This document shows positions 33,183-41,632 of a stretch of 64,000 bases of DNA, one piece after another. Within the stretch, counting starts at the first letter, position 1. Each line of letters begins with the position of its first letter. The position numbers and the translations under genes are program-made. The stretch spans positions 33,829 through 97,828 of the forward strand of contig NZ_BAFT02000067.1 of NCBI RefSeq assembly GCF_000308475.2, written 5' to 3'. Below the pieces are notes generated by a model, which saw only the letters and a list, made by a program, of their open reading frames with translations, made no database searches and was not told where the DNA came from. The DNA is from Nocardia brasiliensis NBRC 14402. Lineage in GTDB: Bacteria > Actinomycetota > Actinomycetes > Mycobacteriales > Mycobacteriaceae.

Positions 33183-33602
33183 TCAGTGTTCGAGCTTGCG
33201 CAGGATCTCGTGCAGGGTGCGCAGCTCGGCCTCGTCCAGCGCGGCGACCGAGGTCGGTGCGGGGTCCGGGGTGGCCAGCGCCTCGGCCAGGATCGCCCGC
33301 CCGTCCGCGGTGAGGGAGACCTGTTTGCGGCGCCGGTTGGTGGGGTCCACCTCGCGGACCACGAGGCCGCGCTCCTCGAGATCGTTGACCGCCACCGTGG
33401 CGGCCGGTGCGTCGATCGCCGCGGCGTGCGCCAGTTCTTTGACGGTCAGCGGTGCGGCCTGTAACCGGCGGAGCACCCGAATGCGACTGAACGGCAAGCC
33501 CGTTCGCTCGACGGCCGCGCGTCGCCACGGGTCGCGGCCGTAGAGCACGAGCCGGGTGAGTTGGGCCCACACCTCGTCGGCGGTGGGGGTGTCATCCGAC
33601 AT
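33183..33602 (-). CDS. MarR-family transcriptional regulator
   Basis: This is a winged-helix repressor of 139 residues: LPFSRIRVLRRLQAAPLTVKELAHAAAIDAPAATVAVNDLEERGLVVREVDPTNRRRKQVSLTADGRAIL. Its start overlaps the last 11 bases of the DHA2 transporter gene, so it is co-transcribed with the pump it probably represses. A palindrome overlapping the transporter start is the likely operator. Confidence 0.93.
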   Translation of the reverse strand: MSDDTPTADEVWAQLTRLVLYGRDPWRRAAVERTGLPFSRIRVLRRLQAAPLTVKELAHAAAIDAPAATVAVNDLEERGLVVREVDPTNRRRKQVSLTADGRAILAEALATPDPAPTSVAALDEAELRTLHEILRKLEH

Positions 33603-34968
33603 GCGCAGGCACTTTCTGTTCGAGTAACGGGGCGACACGGTCGCTGGACCGCTTGGCCCACGGCGTATTCGCGACCACACCGAGTATGGCGACTCCGGCG
33701 GTCAGCACCGCGATCACCCACCACAGCCCCGCTCCTGTCAGCGCACCGCAGAGCGCCACGCCGATGCTCACGCCCACCTGGCGGCTGGTCGAAGCCACCG
33801 AGGCGGCCGCGCCGGCCCGGTCCAGCGGCATTCCGCTGACCGCGGTGGTGGTGATCGGGGCGTTCACCATGCCGAAGCCGACGCCGAAGATCGCGAACAT
33901 CACCACGAGCGCCCAGACCGGGGTGTCCGGGGCGAGCGTGCTGAGCAGCACGGCGGCGGTGGTCATCATGACCCCGGCCACGATGAGCGACGGCCGGGTG
34001 CCGTGCTTGCCGACGAGCCGGCCCGACAGCGGGGAGAAGATCACCATCGCGACCGCCATCGCCAGATACAGCAGGCCGGTGTGCACGGCCGAATAGTGCC
34101 GGACCGTCTGCAGATACAGCGAGCAGGTGAACAGGAACGCGCCGAGGGTGGCGAAGCTGAAGACGGCGATCACCGTCGCCGACGAGAACGGCACGCTGCG
34201 GAAGAAGCGCAGATCGATGAACGGATCCACCCGCCGCGACTCGTAGTAGACGAACGCCGCCAACGCGATCGCCGCGACGACGAAGATCAACGGCTGCCGC
34301 TCGATCAGGCCGAACACGGTGGTGAACAGGAACACGACGGCGAGCAGCTGGCCGATCGGATCGATACCGCGCACCGTCGCCGATTTCGACTCCGGCACGA
34401 AGAGGGTCGTGAGCACGAGGGCGAGCGCGCAGACCGGCAGATTGATCCAGAACACCGACTGCCAGCCCAGCGCGTCGATCAGCACGCCGCCGACGGTGGG
34501 CCCCAACGCCATCGAGATGCCGACCACCGCGCCCCACACCCCGATCGCCCGCGCGCGTTCGACCCGGCCGGTGAACACGGTGGTGATGATCGACATCGCC
34601 ACGGGATTGAGCATCGAGCCGCCGACCGCCTGCAGGAACCGTGCCCCGATCAAGACCTCGATGGTCGGCGCGAGGCTGCACAGCAGGGAACCGAGCGCGA
34701 AGGTGGCCAGTCCGATGCGGAACACCTTGCGGCGGCCGAACCGGTCGGCCGTGGTCCCGGCCAGCATCAGGAAGCTTGCGAGGGTGAGGGTGTAGGCGTC
34801 GACGATCCATTGCAGCCGCGACAGCGGCGCGTGCAGATCCGCCTGGATGGCCGGAATCGCCACGTTCACGATGGTCGCGTCCATCGACACGATGAGCAGG
34901 CTCAGGCAGCACGTCGCGAGCACGATCGTTTTGCGACGGGCGGTCAACCCCTCGACAGTTGTAAGCAT
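33592..34968 (-). CDS. DHA2-family multidrug efflux MFS transporter
   Basis: This is a proton-driven drug exporter of 458 residues with about 14 membrane helices. Family motifs: SLLIVSMDATIVNVAIPAIQADL in the first helix, TTADRFGRRKVFRIGL (motif A) and GGSMLNPVAMSIITTVF with GVWGAVVGISMALGPTVGGVLID (motif C). There is no Shine-Dalgarno sequence before ATG 34968, and the start codon lies in the operator-like repeat, so a leaderless mRNA is possible. It is followed by and overlaps its MarR regulator. Confidence 0.93.
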   Translation of the reverse strand: MLTTVEGLTARRKTIVLATCCLSLLIVSMDATIVNVAIPAIQADLHAPLSRLQWIVDAYTLTLASFLMLAGTTADRFGRRKVFRIGLATFALGSLLCSLAPTIEVLIGARFLQAVGGSMLNPVAMSIITTVFTGRVERARAIGVWGAVVGISMALGPTVGGVLIDALGWQSVFWINLPVCALALVLTTLFVPESKSATVRGIDPIGQLLAVVFLFTTVFGLIERQPLIFVVAAIALAAFVYYESRRVDPFIDLRFFRSVPFSSATVIAVFSFATLGAFLFTCSLYLQTVRHYSAVHTGLLYLAMAVAMVIFSPLSGRLVGKHGTRPSLIVAGVMMTTAAVLLSTLAPDTPVWALVVMFAIFGVGFGMVNAPITTTAVSGMPLDRAGAAASVASTSRQVGVSIGVALCGALTGAGLWWVIAVLTAGVAILGVVANTPWAKRSSDRVAPLLEQKVPAHVG

Positions 34969-34991
34969 ATAACTATTGTGTTCTTACAACT
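34957..34991. promoter_or_regulatory. Inverted repeat overlapping the efflux gene start
   Basis: AGTTGTAAG (34957-34965) and CTTACAACT (34983-34991) are perfect 9-base arms with a 17-base spacer containing the start codon and an AT-rich promoter-like stretch. The probable binder is the co-encoded MarR protein. Confidence 0.65.
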
Positions 34992-35064
34992 GTTCCACAT
35001 GCAAGGGCTGTGATCCAGGTCGCACCGGCTCGGCCCGCCTCCGGCGGGTTGGCATTCTGGACGG

Positions 35065-35607
35065 GTGATCGACAAATCGGAGGTGCTGTTCCTCGGCGGG
35101 CGCTCGGGCGTCGGCAAGAGCCGGGTCGGTCTCGCCGTGCACGCGGTACTCGCTGCGGCGAACGTGCGGCACGCGCTGATCGAAGGCGACAGCCTCGACC
35201 TGGCGTACCCGCCCACCTGGGAGCACGGCCTCGCCGAGCAGAATCTGGCGGCCATGTGGGGGAACTACCGCGTGCTCGGCTACCGGCGGTTGATCTACAC
35301 CAATACCGCGAGCGTGTTTCCCGAGGTCATCGCGGAGCTCACGGCGGCGATGGGGGATACGCCGACGGTCACCGCGGTGCTGCTGACCTGTGACGATCAG
35401 ACCGCGTCGGCGCGGCTCGCGGTGCGCGAGAACGGCATCGAACTGCAGCGGCACATCGAGCGCAGCATCGCGACGGCCAGGGAACTCGACCATGCGGTGC
35501 CGGCGTGGGTCCGGGTGGTCGACACCACCGACCGGACCCCCGAAGAGATCGCCGCGGAGGTCGTCGCGCTCACCGGCTGGCAGGCCGACCCGTTCGTGGT
35601 CGTCTGA
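35065..35607 (+). CDS. P-loop kinase-like ATPase
   Basis: This 180-residue protein begins with Walker A LFLGGRSGVGKSRVGLAVHAVL and continues with HALIEGDSLDLAYPP, resembling small-molecule or nucleotide kinases of the shikimate/adenylate-kinase type, and ends in EEIAAEVVALTGW. The substrate is unknown. It lies 68 bases upstream of the TerD-vWA gene on the same strand, but that gene has its own ribosome site, and the two may or may not be co-transcribed. Confidence 0.8.
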   Translation: MIDKSEVLFLGGRSGVGKSRVGLAVHAVLAAANVRHALIEGDSLDLAYPPTWEHGLAEQNLAAMWGNYRVLGYRRLIYTNTASVFPEVIAELTAAMGDTPTVTAVLLTCDDQTASARLAVRENGIELQRHIERSIATARELDHAVPAWVRVVDTTDRTPEEIAAEVVALTGWQADPFVVV

Positions 35608-35675
35608 GCGCGCCCGCGGCGGCCGCGGCACTGTCATACTCTGGCGACGATTTCGGCCCGTTCTAAGGAGTCTCG

Positions 35676-36923
35676 ATGGGCGCTGTACTGGTCAAGGGGC
35701 AGAACGGGGCACTGGCCGAGCCGCGGGTGGTGCTGTCGGTACGGACGGAGGCACAGGTCGATCTGTCGGCCCTGCTGGTGACTGCGGCGGGCGTCGTGCG
35801 GTCCGACGCCGACTTCGTGTTCTTCAATCAGCCGACCGGGCCCGGCGTGCGGCTGCGCACCGAAGGCGCCGCCGCACTGGAGGTTTCGCCCGCCGACCTG
35901 CCCGCCGAGATCACACAGGTGCGCGCGATCCTCACCCTCGCCGACGCGTCCGCGACGTTCGGGCAGTTCGCCGCGCCGGTGGTGACGGTCGCCGACCGTG
36001 CCGGAAACACGGTGTACGAGTACCGCATCGAGGGTCTGGCGAGCGAGTCCGTGGTGATCGCGCTCGAGCTGTACCGCCGCGAGTCGGCCTGGAAGGTGCG
36101 GGCGGTAGGCCAGGGCTACGCGGGCGGTTTCGCGGCACTGGTCACCGATCATGGTGTGCGCGTGGATGATACGCCCGCCCCGGCACCGGAGCCGCAGGTG
36201 CGCACCGTGCCCGGGGAGGCGGCGCTGTCGTTCGAGAAACGCGAAAAGCTCGACCTGCGTAAGCGTGCCGTCGCGAAGGTGCTGATCGACAAGAACGCCT
36301 TCGGGATCCGTGCGCGCGTGGTGCTCGTGCTCGACAAGACCGGCAGCATGCAGAAGCAGTACCGCAATCAGGTGGTGCACCGCGTCGTGCAGCGCATGGT
36401 TCCGATCGCCACTCAGCTCGACGACAACGGCAGGCTCGAGGCGTACCTGTACGCGCTGTCGTTCGCCAAGCTGCCCGACATCACCGTCGAGCGCAGCGAC
36501 GAGTGGGCGCAGACCTATCTGCATCTCGGCGGAAACCACGCGGGTATCGATTACGACCGGATCGGCGGACGCAATGACGAGCTGCCGATCATGCGCGACA
36601 TCCTGTCCTCGGTGCGTCCCGGCGACGGACCGACCCTCATCCTGTTCTTCACCGACGGCGGCTTCGCGAACAAGCGCGAGATCAGCGCGCTCATGCGGGA
36701 TGCGGCGCGGCTGCCCGTGTTCTGGCAGTTCATCGGATTGGGCAAGGCGAACTACGGGCTGCTCCGCACGCTCGACGAGCTGTCGGACCGGTTGGTCGAC
36801 AACGCGGGCTTCTTCGCCCTCGACGATATCGACCGAGTCGACGACGGCGAGCTGTACACCCGCCTGCTCGGCGAATTCCCGGACTGGCTGCGCGCCGCCC
36901 GCACCGCGGGCGTGCTGCGCTGA
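35676..36923 (+). CDS. TerD domain plus von Willebrand A domain protein
   Basis: This is a protein of 415 residues. Residues 1-167 are a TerD-like domain (LVKGQNGALAEPRVVLSVR, VVRSDADFVFFNQP, YEYRIEGLASESVVIALELYRRESAWKVRAVGQGYAGGF). Residues 205-410 are a TerF-like vWA domain with MIDAS residues D220-K-T222-G-S224 and D327 in LFFTDGG. TerD domains bind calcium, and TerD/TerF proteins belong to the tellurite-resistance/phage-inhibition Ter stress network thought to act at the membrane. AAGGAG precedes ATG 35676. A second TerD protein, ending in an HNH nuclease, lies at 43658-45502. Confidence 0.92.
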   Translation: MGAVLVKGQNGALAEPRVVLSVRTEAQVDLSALLVTAAGVVRSDADFVFFNQPTGPGVRLRTEGAAALEVSPADLPAEITQVRAILTLADASATFGQFAAPVVTVADRAGNTVYEYRIEGLASESVVIALELYRRESAWKVRAVGQGYAGGFAALVTDHGVRVDDTPAPAPEPQVRTVPGEAALSFEKREKLDLRKRAVAKVLIDKNAFGIRARVVLVLDKTGSMQKQYRNQVVHRVVQRMVPIATQLDDNGRLEAYLYALSFAKLPDITVERSDEWAQTYLHLGGNHAGIDYDRIGGRNDELPIMRDILSSVRPGDGPTLILFFTDGGFANKREISALMRDAARLPVFWQFIGLGKANYGLLRTLDELSDRLVDNAGFFALDDIDRVDDGELYTRLLGEFPDWLRAARTAGVLR

Positions 36924-36930
36924 AACGCGC

Positions 36931-37452
36931 TCACCGCTCGGGGATCTGCTCGCCGGCCCAACGCGCCCACTCCTCGTTCATCGCGTGGAACCGCTGACCC
37001 CACTCCAGCGCGAGCCGGCCGTAGTGAGAGAACTCGTTGTCGTCCTCCCAGGCGATCGATTTCTCCAAAGCGCGCAGCGCCGCGAGGCCTTCCGCGGCTC
37101 GGGTCGCGATCTCACTCAGGTAGGCCGCGGCCTGAGCCGGTGCCAGCGCGCCGAGAAAGAAGACGCGCAGCGTCGTCTCGTTGCGGACCGAGTGCTTCGG
37201 CTTCGTCTCGGTCAGCCAGTGCTGTAGTTCGGCGAGGCCGGATTCGGTGATCGTGTATTCCTTACGGCCGCGCGGCCCTTTGTCCGAAACCGAGATCAGC
37301 TCGGCGTCGGCGAGCGTGCCGAGTTCGGTGTAGATCTGGCTCTGGGTCGCCGTCCAGACATTGGCCAGCGACACCTTGAAGCGCTGGATCAGGTCATATC
37401 CGCTGGCTGGGCGGTCGGCGAGCAGCCCGAGCACGGCGAAGCGGAGACTCAT
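36931..37452 (-). CDS. PadR-family transcriptional regulator
   Basis: This is a 173-residue regulator. The PadR winged helix is RFAVLGLLADRPASGYDLIQRFKVSLANVWTATQSQIYTELGTLADAELI, followed by GRKEYTITESGLAELQHWL and a helical C-terminal domain with EEWARWAGEQIPER. It is divergent from the carotenoid-oxygenase-like gene, 111 bases away, and may control it. It ends 7 bases from the convergent TerD-vWA gene. Confidence 0.93.
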   Translation of the reverse strand: MSLRFAVLGLLADRPASGYDLIQRFKVSLANVWTATQSQIYTELGTLADAELISVSDKGPRGRKEYTITESGLAELQHWLTETKPKHSVRNETTLRVFFLGALAPAQAAAYLSEIATRAAEGLAALRALEKSIAWEDDNEFSHYGRLALEWGQRFHAMNEEWARWAGEQIPER

Positions 37453-37563
37453 GCGGGTCACTCTACATTCCACTATTGACAGGTCGATTTCTCAAATTCT
37501 AGTTTCGACATGTCTAAATAGGAATATTGGGCGAAGCCGCCCCGCTCAGATCGGTCGTTCCGC

Positions 37564-38868
37564 ATGACTTCTCCCGTCCCGCATCTCGCCGGCAACTACG
37601 CCCCGGTCGCCGACGAGGTGACCGCCCACGACCTGCCGGTCACCGGCCAGATTCCGGCCGAACTCACCGGCTGGTACCTGCGCAACGGACCCAATCCGCA
37701 CGACGCCGCGTCCCGGCACTGGTTCACCGGTGACGGCATGGTGCACGGCATTCGCATCGAGAACGGACGCGCCGTCTCGTACCGCAATCGTTGGGTGCGG
37801 ACCAAGACATTCACCGACGGCGCTCGCGTCATCGATGACGAGGGCAACCGGGATCTGGCCGCGGGCGTAGCCAATACGCACGTCATCCGGCACGCGGGCC
37901 GGACGCTGGCGCTGGTCGAATCGTCCTGGCCCTACGAATTGACCTGCGAGCTGGACACGGTCGGGCCCTACGACTTCGACGGCGCGCTGCGTACGCCGAT
38001 GACCGCGCACCCCAAGACCTGTCCGAGCACCGGTGAGCTGCACTTCTTCGGCTATGAGGTGCTCAACGAGCCCTATCTCACCTACCACCGTGCCGACGCC
38101 GACGGCACGTTGCTGCTCAGCAGGCCCATCGAGGTGCCCGCCGCGACCATGCAGCACGATTTCAATCTCACCGCGCAGCATGTCGTATTCATGGATCTAC
38201 CTGTGGTTTTCGACCTGCCCACAGCGCTGGCCGGCGCGGGGATGCCGTTCCGCTGGAGCGAGTCCTATCCGGCCCGGCTCGGCGTGCTGCGCCGCGACGA
38301 TCCGCACGGCGAGGTGCGCTGGTTCGCCATCGATCCCTGCTATGTGTTCCACACGCTCAACGCACACGACGAGCCGGGCAAGATCGTGCTGTATGTCATG
38401 CGCTATCCGCAGCTGTGGCAGCACGACTCGCACGGCTTCGACGAGTCCACGTTGTGGCGCTGGACCATTGATCTGGTCATGGGCACGGTGGCCGAGGAAC
38501 AGCTCGACGATCGGGTCGCGGAGTTCCCCCGCGTGGACGATCGGCTGATCGGCCAGGATGCGCGCTTCGGCCACGTGACGGTCGCCGGCGACTCGAATGC
38601 GCTGATTCGCTACGACCTGCCCGCCGGCGATCGGACCACACACGAGTTCGGTGCGGGACGCGTGCCCGCGGAAGCGGTGTTCGCACCCGCGGACGAACAG
38701 CCCGGCGGCAGCGGATATCTCATGTCTTTTGTCTATAACGCCACGTCAGAGCTGAGCGATCTGGTCATTCTGCGCGCCGACGATCTCGCGGCGGCTCCGG
38801 TGGCCACTGTGCACCTGCCGCAACGGGTTCCGTTCGGATTCCACGGCAGCTGGCTCCCGGATGTATAG
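37564..38868 (+). CDS. Carotenoid-oxygenase-family dioxygenase
   Basis: This is a non-heme iron enzyme of 434 residues that cleaves C=C bonds of carotenoids, stilbenes or related compounds. The four iron-ligand His are in MTAHPKTCP, MQHDFNLTAQH, YVFHTLNAHD and FGFHGSW. Other family parts are LRNGPNPH near the N-terminus and DGMVHGIRI. Carotenoid cleavage or lignostilbene-type activity cannot be told apart here. The PadR gene is divergent and may regulate it. No clear ribosome site is seen at ATG 37564. Confidence 0.94.
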   Translation: MTSPVPHLAGNYAPVADEVTAHDLPVTGQIPAELTGWYLRNGPNPHDAASRHWFTGDGMVHGIRIENGRAVSYRNRWVRTKTFTDGARVIDDEGNRDLAAGVANTHVIRHAGRTLALVESSWPYELTCELDTVGPYDFDGALRTPMTAHPKTCPSTGELHFFGYEVLNEPYLTYHRADADGTLLLSRPIEVPAATMQHDFNLTAQHVVFMDLPVVFDLPTALAGAGMPFRWSESYPARLGVLRRDDPHGEVRWFAIDPCYVFHTLNAHDEPGKIVLYVMRYPQLWQHDSHGFDESTLWRWTIDLVMGTVAEEQLDDRVAEFPRVDDRLIGQDARFGHVTVAGDSNALIRYDLPAGDRTTHEFGAGRVPAEAVFAPADEQPGGSGYLMSFVYNATSELSDLVILRADDLAAAPVATVHLPQRVPFGFHGSWLPDV

Positions 38869-38892
38869 CGGCGCGGTGTGCCGGTGCGGTGC

Positions 38893-39171
38893 TCAGCCGA
38901 TGACGGCGTTCATGATGGTGCCCGCGCTGGTCGCGACCACACCACCGATCATGGCTCCCGCCACCATCTTCGGCGAGTCGAGGCCGCCGCCGGTCCATTT
39001 CTCCCACGCGAACTTGCCGCCCGCGTAGATGATGGCCACGATGCCGGCCAGCAGCACGAACCAGGTGAAGTAGCGAACCAGTTGGAGGAACTTGTCGGAG
39101 ACCGGCGGAGCTTCGGGGCTGGGATTGCCGATCTGCGCGAGCAGGGTGTCGTAAGCGGCGGCCAGGATCAT
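38893..39171 (-). CDS. Small VirB2/TrbC-like membrane protein, copy A
   Basis: This 92-residue protein is nearly all hydrophobic after an acidic/proline start (GNPSPEAPPVSDKFLQ): a first helix RYFTWFVLLAGIVAIIYAGG, a basic turn KFAWEKW, then a second helix AGAMIGGVVATSAGTIMNAV. The two-helix plan with a basic loop is that of VirB2/TrbC pilins and of small integral membrane proteins on actinobacterial mobile elements. From GNP onward 62 of 78 residues equal those of the gene at 39598 on the opposite strand. No conjugation genes are near. Confidence 0.75.
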   Translation of the reverse strand: MILAAAYDTLLAQIGNPSPEAPPVSDKFLQLVRYFTWFVLLAGIVAIIYAGGKFAWEKWTGGGLDSPKMVAGAMIGGVVATSAGTIMNAVIG

Positions 39172-39597
39172 CGTCGTCAGCTCATTCTGGGTTCGGGACA
39201 GGGCAGGAAAGTCGCTGCCTGTGATGGTATCGGTTTGTTCGCTGCAATGCGGCCTTCCTTTCGGGACGGTTCGAGTCAGCGCCCCAAGGAAGTTCGGTGC
39301 CGCGAGCACCTTGCCGGGTTGCCGATGCTCGCCGATGATGGAGGGGTGCGGTGGCCGGTGCGCTCGGCGGCCGCGCCCCGACGGCGCCGCCGGCGGGTTG
39401 CTACTACCGCTTGGGGGCGATTCCGCGGAATGCAGCGTGCGACTCGGCACGGGGGTGTGTGCGCGGTTGCGTACCGGGTATCCACGGAAGTAACGATGAG
39501 CCCGTATCCTCGTCCAAGATCGAATTCATCGGCGGTTTAACAGCTTTCGTGTGGCGGCTCGGGCGGCGGCACGGTTGTAGTGGAGCGTAGGGAGTAG
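39172..39597. other. Divergent intergenic region between the two paralogous small genes
   Basis: 426 bases between head-to-head paralogues. No gene or RNA is recognised. It must contain both promoters and is flanked by inverted, similar coding sequences. Confidence 0.5.
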
Positions 39598-39894
39598 ATG
39601 GTGAGCATCATTCTGGCGTCGGTCGGCGATACCTTCACGACACTGGCGCAAGTCGGAAACCCCACGCCGGAGGCGCCGCCGCTGTCGGACAAGATCCTGC
39701 AGATGGTTCGCTACCTGACCTGGTTCGCGCTGCTGTCGGGCATCCTCGCCATCGTCTTCGCGGGCGGCAAGTTCGCGTGGGAGAAGTGGCAGGGTGGTGC
39801 GCTGCAATCGCCGAAGATGATCGCGGGCGCCATGGTCGGCGGTGTGGTGGCGACCAGTGCGGGCACGATCATGAACGCGGTCCTCGGCACCTGA
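39598..39894 (+). CDS. Small VirB2/TrbC-like membrane protein, copy B
   Basis: This 98-residue paralogue of the gene at 38893 has the same elements: GNPTPEAPPLSDKILQ, helix RYLTWFALLSGILAIVFAGG, basic turn KFAWEKW, helix AGAMVGGVVATSAGTIMNAV. GTAGGGAG precedes ATG 39598 and GTG 39601, either of which may be used. The function is unknown; oligomeric membrane assemblies are likely from the pilin-like plan. Retention of two near-identical, divergently transcribed copies suggests that a set ratio or hetero-oligomer may matter. Confidence 0.78.
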   Translation: MVSIILASVGDTFTTLAQVGNPTPEAPPLSDKILQMVRYLTWFALLSGILAIVFAGGKFAWEKWQGGALQSPKMIAGAMVGGVVATSAGTIMNAVLGT

Positions 39895-40099
39895 GTTCGT
39901 TCGGTTACCGATTGGCAACTGCTCGTATCGCCATGTCTGCGTGCGTAATACGAGGTGTGCCCGTCAGTAGCGATGCCGTCGATGCGTGATTCGCGACCGG
40001 CGTCTGTACCCCTGCTTTTCCGGAGCATCGGCTAATGCTTGGCTATACTGCGGTGCGCAGCTCTGGCACTGTCCGATCGGATCGGGAAGCAGGGGAACC

Positions 40100-41491
40100 A
40101 TGGGTGATCGGACCGGCGGATTTTCCCGCCGGAGCATGTTCGGGCTGGCGGCGACCGTGGCCGCGGCTTCGGCCGGGGTGTCGTCCTGCGGGGAGTCCGA
40201 GGTCGAATCGCCGGCCGCGCCGACCACCCGGCTCAGTGATACCGCGGCGATCGCCAAGGACGCCTACATCTTCGGCTATCCGCTCGTCCTGATGGACGTC
40301 ACCCGGGTCGCGGCCGGGGCGACCAACCGATTCCGGCACGCGTCGACGTTGCCGACGCCCGCGCGACGGGATGTGGTGCGCCTCAACCAGGACACCCTGT
40401 ACTCGGCGGCATGGCTGGACCTGCGCGGCGAGCCGATCCTGTTGCGCGTGCCGGCCATCGAGGACGGCCGGTACTGGCTGATGCAGCTGCTCGATGCCTG
40501 GACGAACACCGTGCACAACCCGAGTAGCGTTCGGCCGCGGGCGAAGTCCGGGGCGCCGTACATCTACGCGGTGGTCGGTCCCGGATGGTCGGGCACCCTG
40601 CCGGACGACGTCACCCCGCTGCCGATGCCGACCTCGACGGTATGGCTGCTCGGCCGGATCCAGGTGAACGGCGCGGCGGATCTGCCTGCCGTGCATGCCA
40701 TTCAGCAGCAGCTCACGTTGACCCCGCTCAGCGGCAACGCTGCGCCGCAGGCCGGTGTGCCTGCGCCGCAGGCGGATTCGACACCGCCCGCCGAACGGGT
40801 CGCCGCCATGGACGCGAGCACCTTCTTCGACCGTCTGTGCGCGGTCCTCGCGACGACCCCGCCCGCCCCGGACGACGCACCCGCGATGAAACGCTTTGCC
40901 ACGCTCGGGATCACGCCGGGCGGCAAGGTCACCGGCATCGCCGCGGCCGAACTCACCGCGGCGGTCGCCACTGCGAAGCAGCAGATCCCGGTCTATCTCG
41001 ACCCGAGGGCGGTGAACGAGAACGGCTGGACCTTCGACCCGTCCATCGGCGCCTACGGCACGAACTATCTCCAGCGCGCGGCGATCGCGTGGAAAGGCCT
41101 CGGCGCCAATCTCGCTCAGGACGCGATCTATCCGACCCTGTTCGCCACGGCGGGTGCGAACGGCAGCCGATTCCGCCTGCATTTCCCGCCCGGCCGGACC
41201 CCGCCCGTCGCGGCCTTCTGGTCCTTGACCGCCTACGGTCCGGACAGCTACCTGATCGACAACCCGGCCGGGATCTACTCGGTCGGTCACCAGATCCCGG
41301 TGGTGCCCAACCCGGACGGTTCGGTCGACCTGGCCGTGCAACACGGCGATCCGGGCCCGGCCGTCCCGCCGGGCAACTGGCTGCCCATCCCGGAATCCGG
41401 CCAGTTCTCCCTCACCCTGCGCCTGTACGCACCGAAAGAGGAAGCCGTCCGAGGCGGCTGGCAGCCGCCGCCGCTGACTCCGGTGCGATGA
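40100..41491 (+). CDS. DUF1254/DUF1214 exported lipoprotein
   Basis: This is an exported protein of 463 residues. A twin-arginine-like signal FSRRSMFGLAATVAAASAG runs to a lipobox VSSC-G. The DUF1254 part (DAYIFGYPLVLMDVTRVAAG, VVRLNQDTLYSAAWLDLRGEPILLRVP, RYWLMQLLDAWTNTV) is followed by DUF1214 (FRLHFPPGRTPPVAAFWSLTAYGPDSYLIDNP). These paired domains are widespread, and no reaction is established. ATG 40100 has AGGGGA just upstream. It appears monocistronic. Confidence 0.9.
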   Translation: MGDRTGGFSRRSMFGLAATVAAASAGVSSCGESEVESPAAPTTRLSDTAAIAKDAYIFGYPLVLMDVTRVAAGATNRFRHASTLPTPARRDVVRLNQDTLYSAAWLDLRGEPILLRVPAIEDGRYWLMQLLDAWTNTVHNPSSVRPRAKSGAPYIYAVVGPGWSGTLPDDVTPLPMPTSTVWLLGRIQVNGAADLPAVHAIQQQLTLTPLSGNAAPQAGVPAPQADSTPPAERVAAMDASTFFDRLCAVLATTPPAPDDAPAMKRFATLGITPGGKVTGIAAAELTAAVATAKQQIPVYLDPRAVNENGWTFDPSIGAYGTNYLQRAAIAWKGLGANLAQDAIYPTLFATAGANGSRFRLHFPPGRTPPVAAFWSLTAYGPDSYLIDNPAGIYSVGHQIPVVPNPDGSVDLAVQHGDPGPAVPPGNWLPIPESGQFSLTLRLYAPKEEAVRGGWQPPPLTPVR

Positions 41492-41576
41492 CGCGACGAC
41501 CGCGGCGGCGGGGTCGAGTAAACGGGTTTTACTAAACGCTGTTCACAAAGCCCTGTTCTGTGCTTCTATCGATCCA

Positions 41577-41586
41577 GAACGTGTTC
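41577..41586. promoter_or_regulatory. KstR-like palindrome upstream of CYP125
   Basis: GAACGTGTTC, a perfect 10-base palindrome 47 bases before the CYP125 start. It matches the AACnnGTT core of the KstR sterol repressor site (TnnAACnnGTTnnA), with mismatches at the outermost positions. CYP125 is a known KstR target in mycobacteria. Confidence 0.55.
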
Positions 41587-41632
41587 CGCACAGTGTCGTG
41601 AGGTCTGCAGCCCAGACCGGTAGGAGTTAGCA

